From positions 4,739,121 through 4,803,120 of the forward strand of contig CAXIPT010000008.1 of the NCBI GenBank assembly GCA_964030475.1: a stretch of 64,000 nt of DNA. Direction: 5' to 3'. A model generated the notes under the pieces. It saw only the letters and a list, made by a program, of their open reading frames with translations, ran no database searches and was not told the origin of the DNA. The position numbers were made by a program, and so were the translations under genes. Below, piece by piece: positions 1 to 11,900 of this stretch (positions within the stretch are counted from its first letter, which is position 1; every line of letters starts with the position of its first letter). The DNA comes from Tethya wilhelma. Taxonomy: Eukaryota; Porifera; Demospongiae; Tethyida; Tethyidae.

Positions 1-1335
1 CAGGAAAAGAGGTACAAAATGACCAGACTGTGGGTGGGACCTTTCATGCCTACCATACAGATCACTCACTGTGATTTGGCCAGCAAGATGCTCAAAATGC
101 CAAAGAGCGAGCAAATTTATTCCTACCTTCTTCCATGGCTGGGGGAGGGATTGCTCATATCTCAAGGAGACAAGTGGTTTCGAAATCGTCGTCTATTGAC
201 ACCTGCCTTTCATTACGAGATCTTAAAAGGCTACATTCCTGTGTATAACAGCTGTACGGAGGTGCTATTGGATAAGTGGGGCAATTTGGCACAAAAAGGA
301 CAACCTGTATCGATCTTCAAAGATGTCTCTCAGCTCTCTCTGGACATTGTCTTGCAGTGTGCATTCAGCAACAAGAGCAACTGTCAACTTTCTGGAGAGA
401 AGCCGCCATATATTAATAGAGCCGTTTGCGACCTCGTTGAATTAGTGAACCAACGGTTTTTCACTCCTCTCTATTCCATTGATTGGATCTTCAACATGAC
501 AGCTACTGGGAGGAGATACAAAGAAGCTTGTACAATTGTTCACAACTACGCTGAGAACTTGATTAGTGAGCGGAAAAAGTTCTTAGATAAAGCGAAATTG
601 GATGGAGAATTGGATAGCAAAGCACTACTTGAAAAAGTCAGCGAAAAGAAAAGAAAATATTTAGACTTTTTAGACATCCTCCTGACAGCTGCTGATGATG
701 AGGGCAAAGGACTAACCGATTTGGAGATACGAAATGAAGTGGACACGTTTCTGTTCGAGGGCCACGATACGACTGCGAGTGGAATGAGCTTCACCCTCTA
801 CTGTCTGGCCAAGCACCCCGAACACCAGGAGAAGGTCCGTGAGGAGGTGAGGGGTGTCCTCATGGGGAGAGAGAGGCTGGAGTACGAAGACCTGAAGGAG
901 TTGAAGTACACTCAGTGGTGCATCAAAGAGGCTATGAGGCTCTATCCTCCTGTGTTTTCCATTTATCGTACAACAACTGAAGATGTCGAATTGAACGGCA
1001 AGATTGTTCCAAAAGGAATGCTCGTTATTGTCATGATTCGTGTCATACACCGCCACCCAGACACATGGGAGAACCCCAATGAGTATGACCCTCTTCGTTT
1101 CCACCCTAGCAATGTTGAAGGAAGAGATCCCTATGCCTATTTACCATTCTCGGCAGGATATCGGAACTGTATTGGACAGAATTTTGCACTGAATGAAGAG
1201 AGGCTGGTCATTGCTTCGATTGTGAATCGTTTTCGAATCTCGATTGATGAGAGTTGTCCTGATTTTGAGCTGGTTCCCCATGTGGTGCTGCGTACAAAGA
1301 ATGACTTAAAACTGAAACTGGAGCCTTTGGTATAG
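1..1335 (+). CDS. Cytochrome P450, CYP4-like, 5' end outside the window
   Basis: Microsomal haem-thiolate monooxygenase of the CYP4 clan, expected to hydroxylate fatty acids or xenobiotics with NADPH-P450 reductase. The frame is open from base 1, before the first Met at 19, so the N-terminus and membrane anchor lie upstream of the window. Visible motifs are the I-helix EGHDTT, the K-helix ExxR in KEAMRLYPP, and the haem loop FSAGYRNCIG with the thiolate Cys at 1168-1170. The sequence seen contains no introns. The intact paralogue at 3326-4849 lies in tandem, with the Gfo/Idh gene between them. A tract at about 783-955 is almost identical in DNA to the paralogue, although the N-terminal halves are much more diverged. 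Substrate and subfamily cannot be told from sequence alone. Confidence 0.93.
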   Translation, partial: QEKRYKMTRLWVGPFMPTIQITHCDLASKMLKMPKSEQIYSYLLPWLGEGLLISQGDKWFRNRRLLTPAFHYEILKGYIPVYNSCTEVLLDKWGNLAQKGQPVSIFKDVSQLSLDIVLQCAFSNKSNCQLSGEKPPYINRAVCDLVELVNQRFFTPLYSIDWIFNMTATGRRYKEACTIVHNYAENLISERKKFLDKAKLDGELDSKALLEKVSEKKRKYLDFLDILLTAADDEGKGLTDLEIRNEVDTFLFEGHDTTASGMSFTLYCLAKHPEHQEKVREEVRGVLMGRERLEYEDLKELKYTQWCIKEAMRLYPPVFSIYRTTTEDVELNGKIVPKGMLVIVMIRVIHRHPDTWENPNEYDPLRFHPSNVEGRDPYAYLPFSAGYRNCIGQNFALNEERLVIASIVNRFRISIDESCPDFELVPHVVLRTKNDLKLKLEPLV

Positions 1336-1773
1336 CTACATTTCTTTGGTTTACTGTAGGGAGTGGGTGGGTAATGGATCTATCATCTCCTACAGCAATG
1401 ATGTGTGGGTGGACGTGGGTGGGTGTGGGCGTCCTGAGCTGAGCTTGCTGCATATGCATGCATATCCGCATTACGTTGGCAATTACATCACAGCTGTACA
1501 GGCGAATAATAGCTATTTTTAGCAACATGACTTTGCAACTGTATTTAAACTGTTAAGGTTTCAACAAGAGTAGTAAAAGGAGGCTATAATATTATAGGAG
1601 CCAAAGACGTCAAATTTGTCCACGTCAAGATTAAAGTGCAATAGTGGCAGAGTAAACAGTCAACCAGAACAGAAGGTGAGGAAATTGATTATGTGATTCT
1701 AAGCCTATAAATTTCCATAATAATTTGATACTGGCATAAATAATTTCTAGATAGACACTCTATCATCAAAATT
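1336..1773. other. Intergenic spacer, P450 to oxidoreductase
   Basis: No convincing coding sequence seen. It holds the 3' flank of the first P450 and the presumed promoter of the oxidoreductase. The short frames that cross it have no recognisable domain. Confidence 0.6.
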
Positions 1774-3138
1774 ATGATGGGTAACCACCAATCGGATATA
1801 GAAGGAGAAACTGAGCCTTCAGCAGCTGAGAAGAAATCAGCAGCACCCTCATCTGCGAGCACTAGTAAAGTTCTTGAGCCTATCAAGTATGATGGGCCTC
1901 CAATAGGATTGGCAATACTAGGATTAGGACAAAGAGCCAGAGCTCTGATGACCGATCTTATCTTGCTAAGCTCAAGCAAGCTCAAACTGTTTCTGTATGA
2001 TGAGGCCGAAGAAGCCTTGAAAGAATCTCAGCGCTACTTTGGAGCCATGATGGACATTCCGAAAGAGGACAGAGACAAGCACGTGATTGTTGTTGAAAGT
2101 GTCGAAGCAGCTGTGAACAACCCTGAGGTGCAGTGGGTCATGGTGGCGTCCAAGAACTACTTGCACAAGGACTACTGTGTTGCCGCTTTAGAGGCAGGCA
2201 AGAACGTGTTTTGTGAGAAACCATTAGCCACTACCATTGACGACTGTATTACAATCAAGGAGGCAACTGTGAAGGCCAAGAAATTGTTCATGACAGGATT
2301 CGTGTTGCGCTACTCGGCCTTTTATTCCAAGATCCAGAGTTTGGTCCAGGAAGGCTTCCTGGGCAAGATTGTAACCATTGAAGCAAACGAAATGCTAGCA
2401 CCCGATCATGGCGGATACATCTTCCGCAACTGGCGTCGCTTTAAGGATCAGTCTGGTCCACACATCATGGAGAAGTGTGCTCACGATATCGACATCTTAA
2501 ACTGGATGGCTGGGAGCGTGGTGACAAAGGTATCAGCTTTTGGGGGAAATGATATTTTTACGCCAGAAAACAAGCCGGCTGCCGACAAACTTGAAGAGGA
2601 GAGTGAGAGGCAATACTATGCTCCTATGTACAGGGGATGGCCAGCTTGGGAAGATGTAGACCCTTTCACGTGCGATAAGAGTATCGAAGACAATGTGGTC
2701 GCCATTTTACAATACCGTAACGGAATCCGTGCCACTTTTCAGACCAACTGTTGCACTTCCCTCCCACAACGGCAGCTCAAGATATTCGGCATCGAAGGAT
2801 CGCTGGATGCCGACTCGATCAAAGGGAAATTCACCGCCAAGAGGATGGCTCGGGGAAGTGAGGAGATAAACGGTCAGTTCAAAGGCGGACAGCACGCTGG
2901 GGGAGATCATGTGTTGGTCCAAGAGCTGTGGAGTGCTATGGTGCACACGGCAGTGAGCGGTGATAAGAGTGGAGAGAGTTCTGACGAAAGAGCTAGGGAT
3001 GAGGTGGTCGGGTTTCAGCTCAAGTCGTCTCTGGAGGAATGCTTCATCAGCAGTATCACTTGTCTGGCCATCGATGAGGCTCGGGAGAAAGGAGAAATTG
3101 TTGATCTTGAAAAGTATTGGGAAAGACTTGGAATTTAG
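1774..3138 (+). CDS. Gfo/Idh/MocA-family NAD(P)-dependent oxidoreductase
   Basis: Predicted soluble dehydrogenase acting on a sugar or cyclitol-like substrate with NAD(P). The Rossmann dinucleotide loop GLGQR is near residues 50-54. The family's CEKP motif is at 147-150, and a KCAHDIDIL segment near 234-242 supplies the expected catalytic-site His/Asp. The C-terminal alpha/beta domain is complete, ending in LEKYWERLGI. The gene has no introns and lies between two intronless P450 genes. There are two possible starts: 1774, or 1777, where the A at -3 and G at +4 give a better Kozak context. Starting at 1777 would expose MGNHQS, which fits the N-myristoylation pattern Met-Gly-x-x-x-Ser, followed by a Ser/Ala/Glu-rich tail of about 35 residues. 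Substrate unknown. Confidence 0.9.
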   Translation: MMGNHQSDIEGETEPSAAEKKSAAPSSASTSKVLEPIKYDGPPIGLAILGLGQRARALMTDLILLSSSKLKLFLYDEAEEALKESQRYFGAMMDIPKEDRDKHVIVVESVEAAVNNPEVQWVMVASKNYLHKDYCVAALEAGKNVFCEKPLATTIDDCITIKEATVKAKKLFMTGFVLRYSAFYSKIQSLVQEGFLGKIVTIEANEMLAPDHGGYIFRNWRRFKDQSGPHIMEKCAHDIDILNWMAGSVVTKVSAFGGNDIFTPENKPAADKLEEESERQYYAPMYRGWPAWEDVDPFTCDKSIEDNVVAILQYRNGIRATFQTNCCTSLPQRQLKIFGIEGSLDADSIKGKFTAKRMARGSEEINGQFKGGQHAGGDHVLVQELWSAMVHTAVSGDKSGESSDERARDEVVGFQLKSSLEECFISSITCLAIDEAREKGEIVDLEKYWERLGI

Positions 3139-3325
3139 AAAAAGCATGTGTGTGTCTGTGTGAAGCTGTATTAGTTAACTACCTAGTTGTGTATTCTCTG
3201 TGTTGATGGTGTTTGATCTGACCTTCATTGTAATGATCATTTTTGTCAAAAGACTTCATTTGCATACTATCATGAATTTAATTTTGCCTGAACTTTTGAA
3301 CTTAATACCAAAAGAAGGAGGGGAA

Positions 3326-4849
3326 ATGTGGACAGGGTTGATAGCAGCTCTCATTGCAGCACTAGTGTTGTACTGGTCGAGCAGCCTACTGGGTTTCTTC
3401 CACTCCTACTACAAGAAGCTAAAGATAAGCAAGCAGCTTTCCACACTGCTGCCCTCCCACTGGTTCTGGGGAAACCTTATAGACGCCCAACCCAATGAAG
3501 AGTACCATAGAAAATGGCTGGCATGGATACAGACAAACAGACTGAAGACCCACGTGATGTGGTTTGGTCCCTTTTACATGCAAGTGGGTCTGAACCATCC
3601 AGATGCCATCAAGAAAGTGATCAAGGAGCCCAAAAACATGCTCACATATCGACTCCTTGCACCATGGCTTGGAGACGGTTTGCTGCTCTCTGCTGGTCAG
3701 AAGTGGTTTAGGAATCGCCGCCTCCTCACTCCAGCTTTCCACTACGAAATCCTCAAACCGTACATCCCTGTGTATAACAGTTGTGTTGATGTCATGCTCA
3801 CAAATTGGTCGCTGTCCACAAAACAGGCCAAACCTGTGAAACTTTTTGAGACGCTCAGTTTGCTTTCCCTGGACATTCTTCTTCAGTGCTCCTTCAGCTA
3901 CAAGAGCGACTGTCAGAATACAAGCACAAGGCATCCGTACATCAGTGCAGTGTACAACATGTTGAGGCTAGCTGTGGAACGCTTCATGAACCCTCTTTAC
4001 CATGTTGATTTCATTTACTGGCTGACTCCATCGGGAAGACAGATGAAAGAGAACTGTAAACTTGTCCACGAATTCTCCGAGAGGATTATTCAAGAGAGGA
4101 AACGGTCCCTTTCTCTTGATGGACAAGCTAGCGATCGTGATGCAGCACTGAAGAGAGCCACCAACGAAAGAAAGTACTTGGACTTTTTAGACATCCTCTT
4201 GACAGCTGCTGATGAAGATGGCAAAGGACTGACTGATTTAGAGATCAGAGACGAAGCAGACACTTTTATGTTCGAGGGTCACGACACAACCACCAGCTCA
4301 ATGAGCTTCACCCTCTACTGTCTGGCCAAACACCCTGAACACCAGGAGAAGGTCCGTGAGGAGGTGAGGGGTGTCCTCATGGGGAGAGAGAGGCTGGAGT
4401 ACGAGGACCTGAAGGAGTTGAAGTACACTCAGTGGTGCATCAAAGAGGCCATGAGGCTTTATCCTCCAGTGTTGGATCTTAACCGAAGCCTCTCCAAAGA
4501 TATTGAAATCGAAGGAGTGCTCCTTCCTAAAGGAATCAATGTGGCCATCAATGTTGTTGCACTTCATCGCCACCCAGACATCTGGGAGAATCCTAACGAG
4601 TTTGACCCTCTTCGTTTTCACCCTAGCAACGTCGAGGGAAGAGATCCCTACGCTTACATGCCCTTCTCGGCAGGATATCGCAACTGTATTGGACAGAATT
4701 TTGCACTGAATGAAGAAAAGGTAGTCATTGCAACAATTGTTAACAGATTTGAGTTGTCCCTGGTTCCTGAACACAAATTAGAGCGTATTTTCACTGGAGT
4801 GTTACGAACTGCCAACGATATCCTAGTCAATTTAAAACCTATACATTAA
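3326..4849 (+). CDS. Cytochrome P450, CYP4-like, full length
   Basis: Intronless 507-residue CYP4-type monooxygenase. I place the start at 3326, not at the upstream in-frame ATG at 3200. From 3326 the protein begins MWTGLIAALIAALVLYW, a normal ER membrane anchor, whereas the 42 residues before it have no homologous look. Motifs are the I-helix EGHDTT, KEAMRLYPP, and the haem loop FSAGYRNCIG with Cys at 4685-4687 (about residue 454). Length and domain order are typical of full-length P450s. It is the tandem paralogue of the truncated gene at 1-1335. Two stretches, 4301-4473 and about 4566-4735, are nearly identical in DNA to that gene. It converges on the PDE gene. Confidence 0.95.
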   Translation: MWTGLIAALIAALVLYWSSSLLGFFHSYYKKLKISKQLSTLLPSHWFWGNLIDAQPNEEYHRKWLAWIQTNRLKTHVMWFGPFYMQVGLNHPDAIKKVIKEPKNMLTYRLLAPWLGDGLLLSAGQKWFRNRRLLTPAFHYEILKPYIPVYNSCVDVMLTNWSLSTKQAKPVKLFETLSLLSLDILLQCSFSYKSDCQNTSTRHPYISAVYNMLRLAVERFMNPLYHVDFIYWLTPSGRQMKENCKLVHEFSERIIQERKRSLSLDGQASDRDAALKRATNERKYLDFLDILLTAADEDGKGLTDLEIRDEADTFMFEGHDTTTSSMSFTLYCLAKHPEHQEKVREEVRGVLMGRERLEYEDLKELKYTQWCIKEAMRLYPPVLDLNRSLSKDIEIEGVLLPKGINVAINVVALHRHPDIWENPNEFDPLRFHPSNVEGRDPYAYMPFSAGYRNCIGQNFALNEEKVVIATIVNRFELSLVPEHKLERIFTGVLRTANDILVNLKPIH

Positions 4850-5156
4850 TTTCATTATTAATTTTTAATAACTTTAATAAGAGTGAAGTTAGCACAAATA
4901 TATAGCTGTATTAGTTTGTACAATTTTTGTCAAAAGTAATATAATACTGTAATTGTATAATTAGAGAGAGTGATGACTTGATTTGACTATATACCCTTCA
5001 AAACCAACCAAACTAAACCTTTTGATACGTACAAGGGCTTATAAATAAGTGATACTTTAATGACATGATATTATGTAAACCAAGAGATATCACAATAATG
5101 ATGATATTATCATAACGTCAACGATTGATCACGTGAGAGTCTCAGCATACGATGAG
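4850..5156. other. Intergenic spacer between convergent P450 and PDE genes
   Basis: AT-rich 3' flanks of two convergent genes. No gene or structured element is recognised here. Confidence 0.6.
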
Positions 5157-5480
5157 CTAACAGATGACGCACTTCATCTTCCGTTTCCCTACCACCTGTA
5201 CCTGTGTGGTTGCCGTCGTGGCAACGGTGCTAGGCCTTACGCTCGTCTCCTGTGAGCTCACGTCACTCATCCAGGCTTGGATTGGTTCTCTTAGATGGTT
5301 GGGCTCAGGAGGGGTGAGGCTCTGAGAGTTGTCGTGATTGGATATCAAAGTTTGATCAGTGGTGGGTGGTGGTGGTGGTGATGATGGTGGTGGTGATGGT
5401 GGTAGATCGGTGAATGTAGTATCAATCGTAGGCAAGTTGGTGAACTCTACAGGATGATCATCAGCGTGCGGGACTGGACC

Positions 5481-5521
<41 letters not shown>

Positions 5522-5535
5522 GTGTGTGCGTGTGT

Positions 5536-5573
<38 letters not shown>

Positions 5574-6379
5574 GTGTGGTTCTCCCACTCACCATTTGGA
5601 TTATCTCTCAGGGACTCCCAGTTGTCCTTGTTTCTATTGACGCCCTCCAACAGTGGACTGAGACCAGGCAGCAGTTTAGCAAGTGCTTCGTAGAGTGGAC
5701 GACAGATGAAATCTATGAACCCTGCTTGCATTTTTGGAAGATCATCCACCTTGTTTCGATCCATCATGGCCTAGACCAATAAAATCACCAACAACCCTAA
5801 CACAGTCATCCATTATATACTGTTGTGCCACTGACTTACAATTGGCTCAATGTTGAGGTTTTGTCTCTCCTGGTCTCCCTGCTCGTAGAACTCACTGGCC
5901 ACAAGGCTGGCCACTCTCTGCTGCACTTCCCAAGGCTTAGTGATGGCTGCTACGTCACAAGCAGTCATTAGCATGCCCCTGTGGTAACGAACTCAATATT
6001 AGTACCAATTTCTAGTTTGAGGCACTAAAATTATTTACTGATAATGGAATAGGAGACAAACTGGCTAGCTTAAGGCATACCGAAGCATTTCCCTGTGGCT
6101 GACATTGTCCCATTCAAACTGGTTGGCATTGACTGTATCCATGAACTTTTGTTTCTTCCTGTAATATGAATGTCATTGAAAAGGTATAAGATTTTTAATT
6201 TTGATAAAGAGGGGAGGGGGTTGGGGATGCACATACTTGAAATAGAGTGCCAGGTCAGTGGAGAGGATAGCACTCTCCAACATCTTGACGACTTTGTTGT
6301 ATTGTTCATCTGGAATACCACTCAGGATTTCATTGCCCTGCAAAATCACCAACACATGGATATGTCTCTTATATACACA

Positions 6380-6440
<61 letters not shown>

Positions 6441-7931
6441 ACTACACACACCTTGCTGTTGAGTATCATGATACAATGGTCAAAATGGTGGTGTTCCATG
6501 GTGGAAGTGGAGTAGAGCTTAGCAAGAGGACTCTCAGACCTATATATTTGGGGGGACACACAAACAAGAAGACAGCATCATTCACTGCCGATGGAACAAA
6601 TACATAGCATACAATCACGATGGTGTGGGACCAGACTCACTTCAGTTGAAAGTCATTGTTTGTCCCTCTGTGGTCAAGATCGTGACAGAAACAGCCAATC
6701 AGGAGAGCCAGTTTTTCTTCGGCGGTCATAGTTGTCTCTACTATTCTATCCTGTAATGGATACATGTACACACAGTGACACTCAATGCCGTGCAATACCG
6801 TACAGCAGTCACGCACAATTGGAGCTACACTATCCTTGTACATACCGTAAACACACAGAACATGGTCTGTGCCACGTTGAAGGCATGTCTCCAATTGTGG
6901 TATGTCACAGGACGATAGTTTTTCTTCACAGTCAGCACCCACCTGTACAACATCTGCAGGACAAATTATGCTATAATTTTGTAGCCACATACGCGTACAC
7001 AGGAATAAACACCGTCTGCACCCTCATTAGAATGACAATATTTAATTTTCGTGGAGGATGGGTGATGGCCTGTTGAAGAGTGGTAGATGTACACGCAACT
7101 ACACCTCCTAATCGAATCAAACAGGTGTGGCACTGGAGTAGTGACGCACATCTAACCACTCTCACTACTGCAGCACATACACACCAAATGTAAATTCTCT
7201 CACTGCCTTTCACACAGTCATTAATGCACAACCCAGTGAGACCAGAATGCCCACTGGTTCCAGTTTGCTTTGTTAACATACCAAAGCTCCTGGAGACCAA
7301 AAAATTCACATGTGTATTTGGCATGTATATAGTATACACACATTGGTTATGCCAAGCTAGAGTTACGATTCAACTCACAGAAACTAGCTATGACTCCTAA
7401 TAGATCTAGATTGATATTGAGCTGGGGTAGTAAACATGTATGTAAATCTGCTCAAAACAGCACCATTGACCACACTTTGAAGTTTAAACTCACAACCATT
7501 TGAGTTTAAGACGTGATGTGGTTTAGACCACTCAGCCACAGTCACAAACACACACCACATACATACACATGTACACACGCCACATAATTTTAGTACACAC
7601 ACCTGTGAGGACATCTTGAACTTCTCCTGGAAGCCACCATCCATAAACATGCGCACAGAAGCTAGCACAGTATGATCCTCTGAGAGAGGTAGATCGTCAA
7701 ACCTGAACGACTTCAAGTGATACGCTGATCCTTCAGCCAATGGAAGACTCTTTGGTTTCGATAACAATCAAAACATGTGTGTAGGTAGTATGTAGCAATA
7801 ATAAATAATTAGTAGTACATTCCTTCATAACAGACTCTAATTGACTTACAGCGAGTCTTTCGGCCTCTTCTGCTGGTGCTGATGCATGGTAGGACAGCAC
7901 CTGTGTGTGGAGAATGAGTATACATCAATAT

Positions 7932-7970
<39 letters not shown>

Positions 7971-8884
7971 NNNNNNNNNNNNNNNNNNNNNNNNNNNNNN
8001 NNNNNNNNNNNNNNNNNNNNNNNNNNNNNNNNNNNNNNNNNNNNNNNNNAGTTCTCCCAAACGCCCTGTTGTGTGTGTGTGTATGTGTTACACTGCCTAC
8101 CTCAAATGCCACTTTCTGGCGAGCATTTGCAATTGAGATCTTTTCAAATATCATGACATTGTGAAGTCCAAGACCACAAAACGTTGAGAATACCTACAGT
8201 CCATGAATAGACATAAAAGGAAGCAAATTCAAGACTAATACAATACACTTGGTAGGAGCACTTGACTCTCAAAGCTAAGGGTATTACGTATCCATGTACA
8301 GGTACTTACTAACCTCAAAGGACTCTTGGTCTGCATGGTTGAAAGGCACATTATTGAACTTGTTAGTGAGCATGGCAACTCCAATGACTTTCCCCTCTTT
8401 GTCCAAAATGGGCACGCACAAGAGACTCTTGGTGTCAGGATCAAGCTACATATTATACATGTACAGGTGAGTTTTAGTTATGATGTGTGGTCTGGTGTTG
8501 GATTTAGTGGAAAGACTTACTGGCAGCTCATCGTTGAGAGAGTCCACAAGACCTAGTGCCTTTCCAGAACTAGTGTTGATAGCCTGTGGGGTTATTGTAG
8601 AGATTGAGTAGGCTGATCATTTTACATACTGTGTACACTACCTTTGCAGTCTTTGCCACTCTCTCGGCAATCGCTACATCTGGCATTGTACCGGCAGCTT
8701 GGGATCTGAGAGTATTTAAGAAATATGATGATCAAAGGGTGCAGCAATTAGTCACTTGATGAGGGGATATACTCTTGATGATAGCTAAGCTTGATACCTG
8801 ATGCTCGCTTGACTTTGTCCCAGAACTTTAGTGTGTTCCACTTGAAAAGCTCGAGTGAAGCTCACCTTCTATAGGATAGTGTGT

Positions 8885-8915
<31 letters not shown>

Positions 8916-11900
8916 AGGTTAGGACATATGCCAACACTTGAATACACGGTCAATTAAACTTATGGTAGACTTTTCTTTATGGTAAAGCTCTACTATAGAA
9001 TTCCCTCCCACACACATACACATATACACATTAACCTCTGGTTTGCTTTGGTCGATGAGCAGCACCGAGTATCTCTCACAAGGGATGAGTTCCATGGACT
9101 CCAACATGATCTTCTTCATCATCGTGTCAAGACTAGTCGTGTCTTGAAACAGTCCCCACGTCAGTTGGAGCAATACCTACACACACACATACATTGTTGT
9201 GTTGTGTGCGTGTGCGTGTGTGTCATGCGTGTGTGTATCATCACTGTTGTTTGTGAGTGCATGCGGGTTGAGACTTAAGTGCATGCGCATGCATAGAGGC
9301 GTGTGAATGGGGGTGCTAAGTACAACTTTTAGCAAAATACTTGTAACCTTGCGCCACTTTTCACATAATTATTAACGGTTAGTACTAGATAAAAGGTATG
9401 ATACAAACAGAACTAACAAATTGTTATCTAGAGTGATGCCAAATGGCATACCATCTATACAACTTCCGCAGGAACTTGGTTCCACTGACACACTTATACG
9501 CTAGCACACGTCTGCACACACGCACACACGCACGCACAAGCTTTGTGGTGCGTTTCAAGCATAGTTTTCGACACACTTTAATGAAATTACTATCGAATTG
9601 ATTGCATTCCTTTCACTGAACACAATATAAACAAAATTGTGCTAGAGACTTTTAAACCATTTAGCTCCATTAGCTGACATATCGCTAAACATTCCACTGC
9701 CCTTTGTAACTTAGAGGGTGCAAATCAGTGCAAAGGCGTGTACTGTATAATAGCAATTGACACCAATGCAATTTATGTGGAGTTTGTGCTGGAAACAAAA
9801 CAATAAAATGCTAAGTTGAGCAAAATCTACGATGTTGATACTTTAACAGGAAGTCTTTGAATACTGGTCATATGTGCACCCACTTGAACTATAATTGTTA
9901 TATGACATGGAGAATACCAAACAGTATTGCACAAATGGAGATGTGTATAAGAGGATAGCCATGTAAACTACAAGCACTTGTATTTCCATAGAGAGGCTCT
10001 GCATTGTTAGGATAATTATGGTGTTTGGGAGCTGTTTATAGTAGTGATATCACTTACAAGTGTGCATTCTCGTTCACTACAAAATACCAAAGCTTTACAG
10101 ATATAGAATTCTCAGCTGAATGGGTGTTTAGGATCACACACGTACACAGGTTTGCATAATAAGGGAACCAAAATGGGCTAATTGAGCTATGTACCTGTAG
10201 ACGCCTTGAGAGAGCGAGACTTTGATCCAGAAGCTGTGAATTGAGGAGTCCAATGGCACAAAAGTTGAGGTACATACTGAAGTCCTACGTAAACAGAAAC
10301 AAATAATAATCAGACGATTATGTATACAAACAGCCCCATTAATTTTCAACATACCACCTACTAATGCTCATATTAAGAACCAATTCACAGCAATAAACAA
10401 ATGTCTTATAAATGCACAGACAGTAATGCCAAGGTCAGCTAGACCAACAATATGAAAGCCCTTTGTAGTTTGCACGCATAAAGACAGTAAAAATGCTTTT
10501 AGATTGAGCAGGCACACATACTCATTACACTGCTACAGTGGTAACTGCCATATGGGTTATCATACCATGCTAATTACAGACATTGTTTGATACACATTCT
10601 ACAACCAAAAATTGTTACATGAAATGGCACATTCGCTACTTGTTTCGCTTTTAGTTTTCATCCTTGCCAACTTCATGAGAAGAGTTGAAAGGACCGCTTC
10701 ATTATTGCACCACTTGAATTTGTAAACATGGGGCCTACCCACCTCTTCATCTTGTTTCGTGAACACTCCTTGTCCTCCATTCTTGTTGATCACTTGAGCT
10801 ACCCCAATCACCTGCATTAGATGGTGTGTGTGTGTACAAGTATTGCAGTGATGTGTGAATGAGTGTACCTACATTAATTTTGTCATTATAATTATGTGCG
10901 TGTGTGCCTAATTTGTATCACAAACTATCACAAATGGGAATAAAAATCAAAGAATGCAATTATTTTTAAAAAATGGTATTGCAAAATTAACACTTTGTTA
11001 GTTTAAATAATTGTCGTTTATTTGTCATTAATAGTGCACCCCTCCCTGAATTGCAGAACTATTGTTTCTCTGACCATCATGTACAGGTTCACATACCTGC
11101 CCCTCCTGACTCTTGATAGGCATACATAGAATACTCCTGGTGCGATAGCCTGTTGCTTGGTCTACTTTGCGATTGAACCTTGGATCCTACAAAGAAAACA
11201 CATCAAAGATATTATTTACAATCTTGAGTAGAGTCAGCAGCAGGATACATAGTAATCAGTAGTACAGGAACACCAATTGGTAGCACACAATGAGCATGCA
11301 TGTGTAGGGACCAAACAAAGTAATAAGGAAGTTTATACAGAGAGAAATTTCATTCATGCTCTGAATGCTAATTCATGCATGCATCGTGCTGCAACAATTG
11401 AGTAAACATACATCATAGGCATTTTGAAGATTGATGTGTTTTCCGCTTTTTGCTGCAGCACCGATGATTCCCACACCAAAGGGAAGCTTGATTGCATCAG
11501 AGTCATCATGTACAGCATCTTCCACAGTTGTGTTCTCCATCACATCAAAGAGCCGTGAAACCAACAACGGATTGTCCTCAGGTCCTTCAACAAGGAACAG
11601 TGACGACCTATCTGCATTAGTGAGTACAAGGACATTCACTAAGATTTTGTGGCTGAGGCTATTCACATCGAAATTTGGAGAGACGACATCCTTCAGTAGC
11701 TCAACAAACAATTCCTGTCTGTCTAGTTTTCGCAGCTCTGTTGCAGTCTTTCTCCTTGCTGGTTCTGCTGGTAGGCTCGGTGTGCTTATGTATTGTTTCA
11801 ACAGCTTGCCTCCATCAGGAACTGCAAGTCCACTTGCATTCCCACCCGCATTGAAGTTGTGTGTGCTTGCATGGCCTGTATTGGCCCGAGAATACTTCCG

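Noticed and set aside
712..1104. Minus-strand frame opposite the first P450, with an equivalent opposite the second (4298-4774)
   Set aside because: It recurs only because the sense P450 tracts are nearly identical. No domain is seen.
3200..3325. Upstream start of the second P450 at 3200
   Set aside because: The 42 extra residues are not P450-like. The Met at 3326 opens directly onto a normal membrane anchor.
5454..5782. Plus-strand frames of poly-Cys, poly-Leu and Val-Cys repeats
   Set aside because: They are translations of the (TTG)n/(GT)n microsatellite and lie antisense to the last PDE exons.
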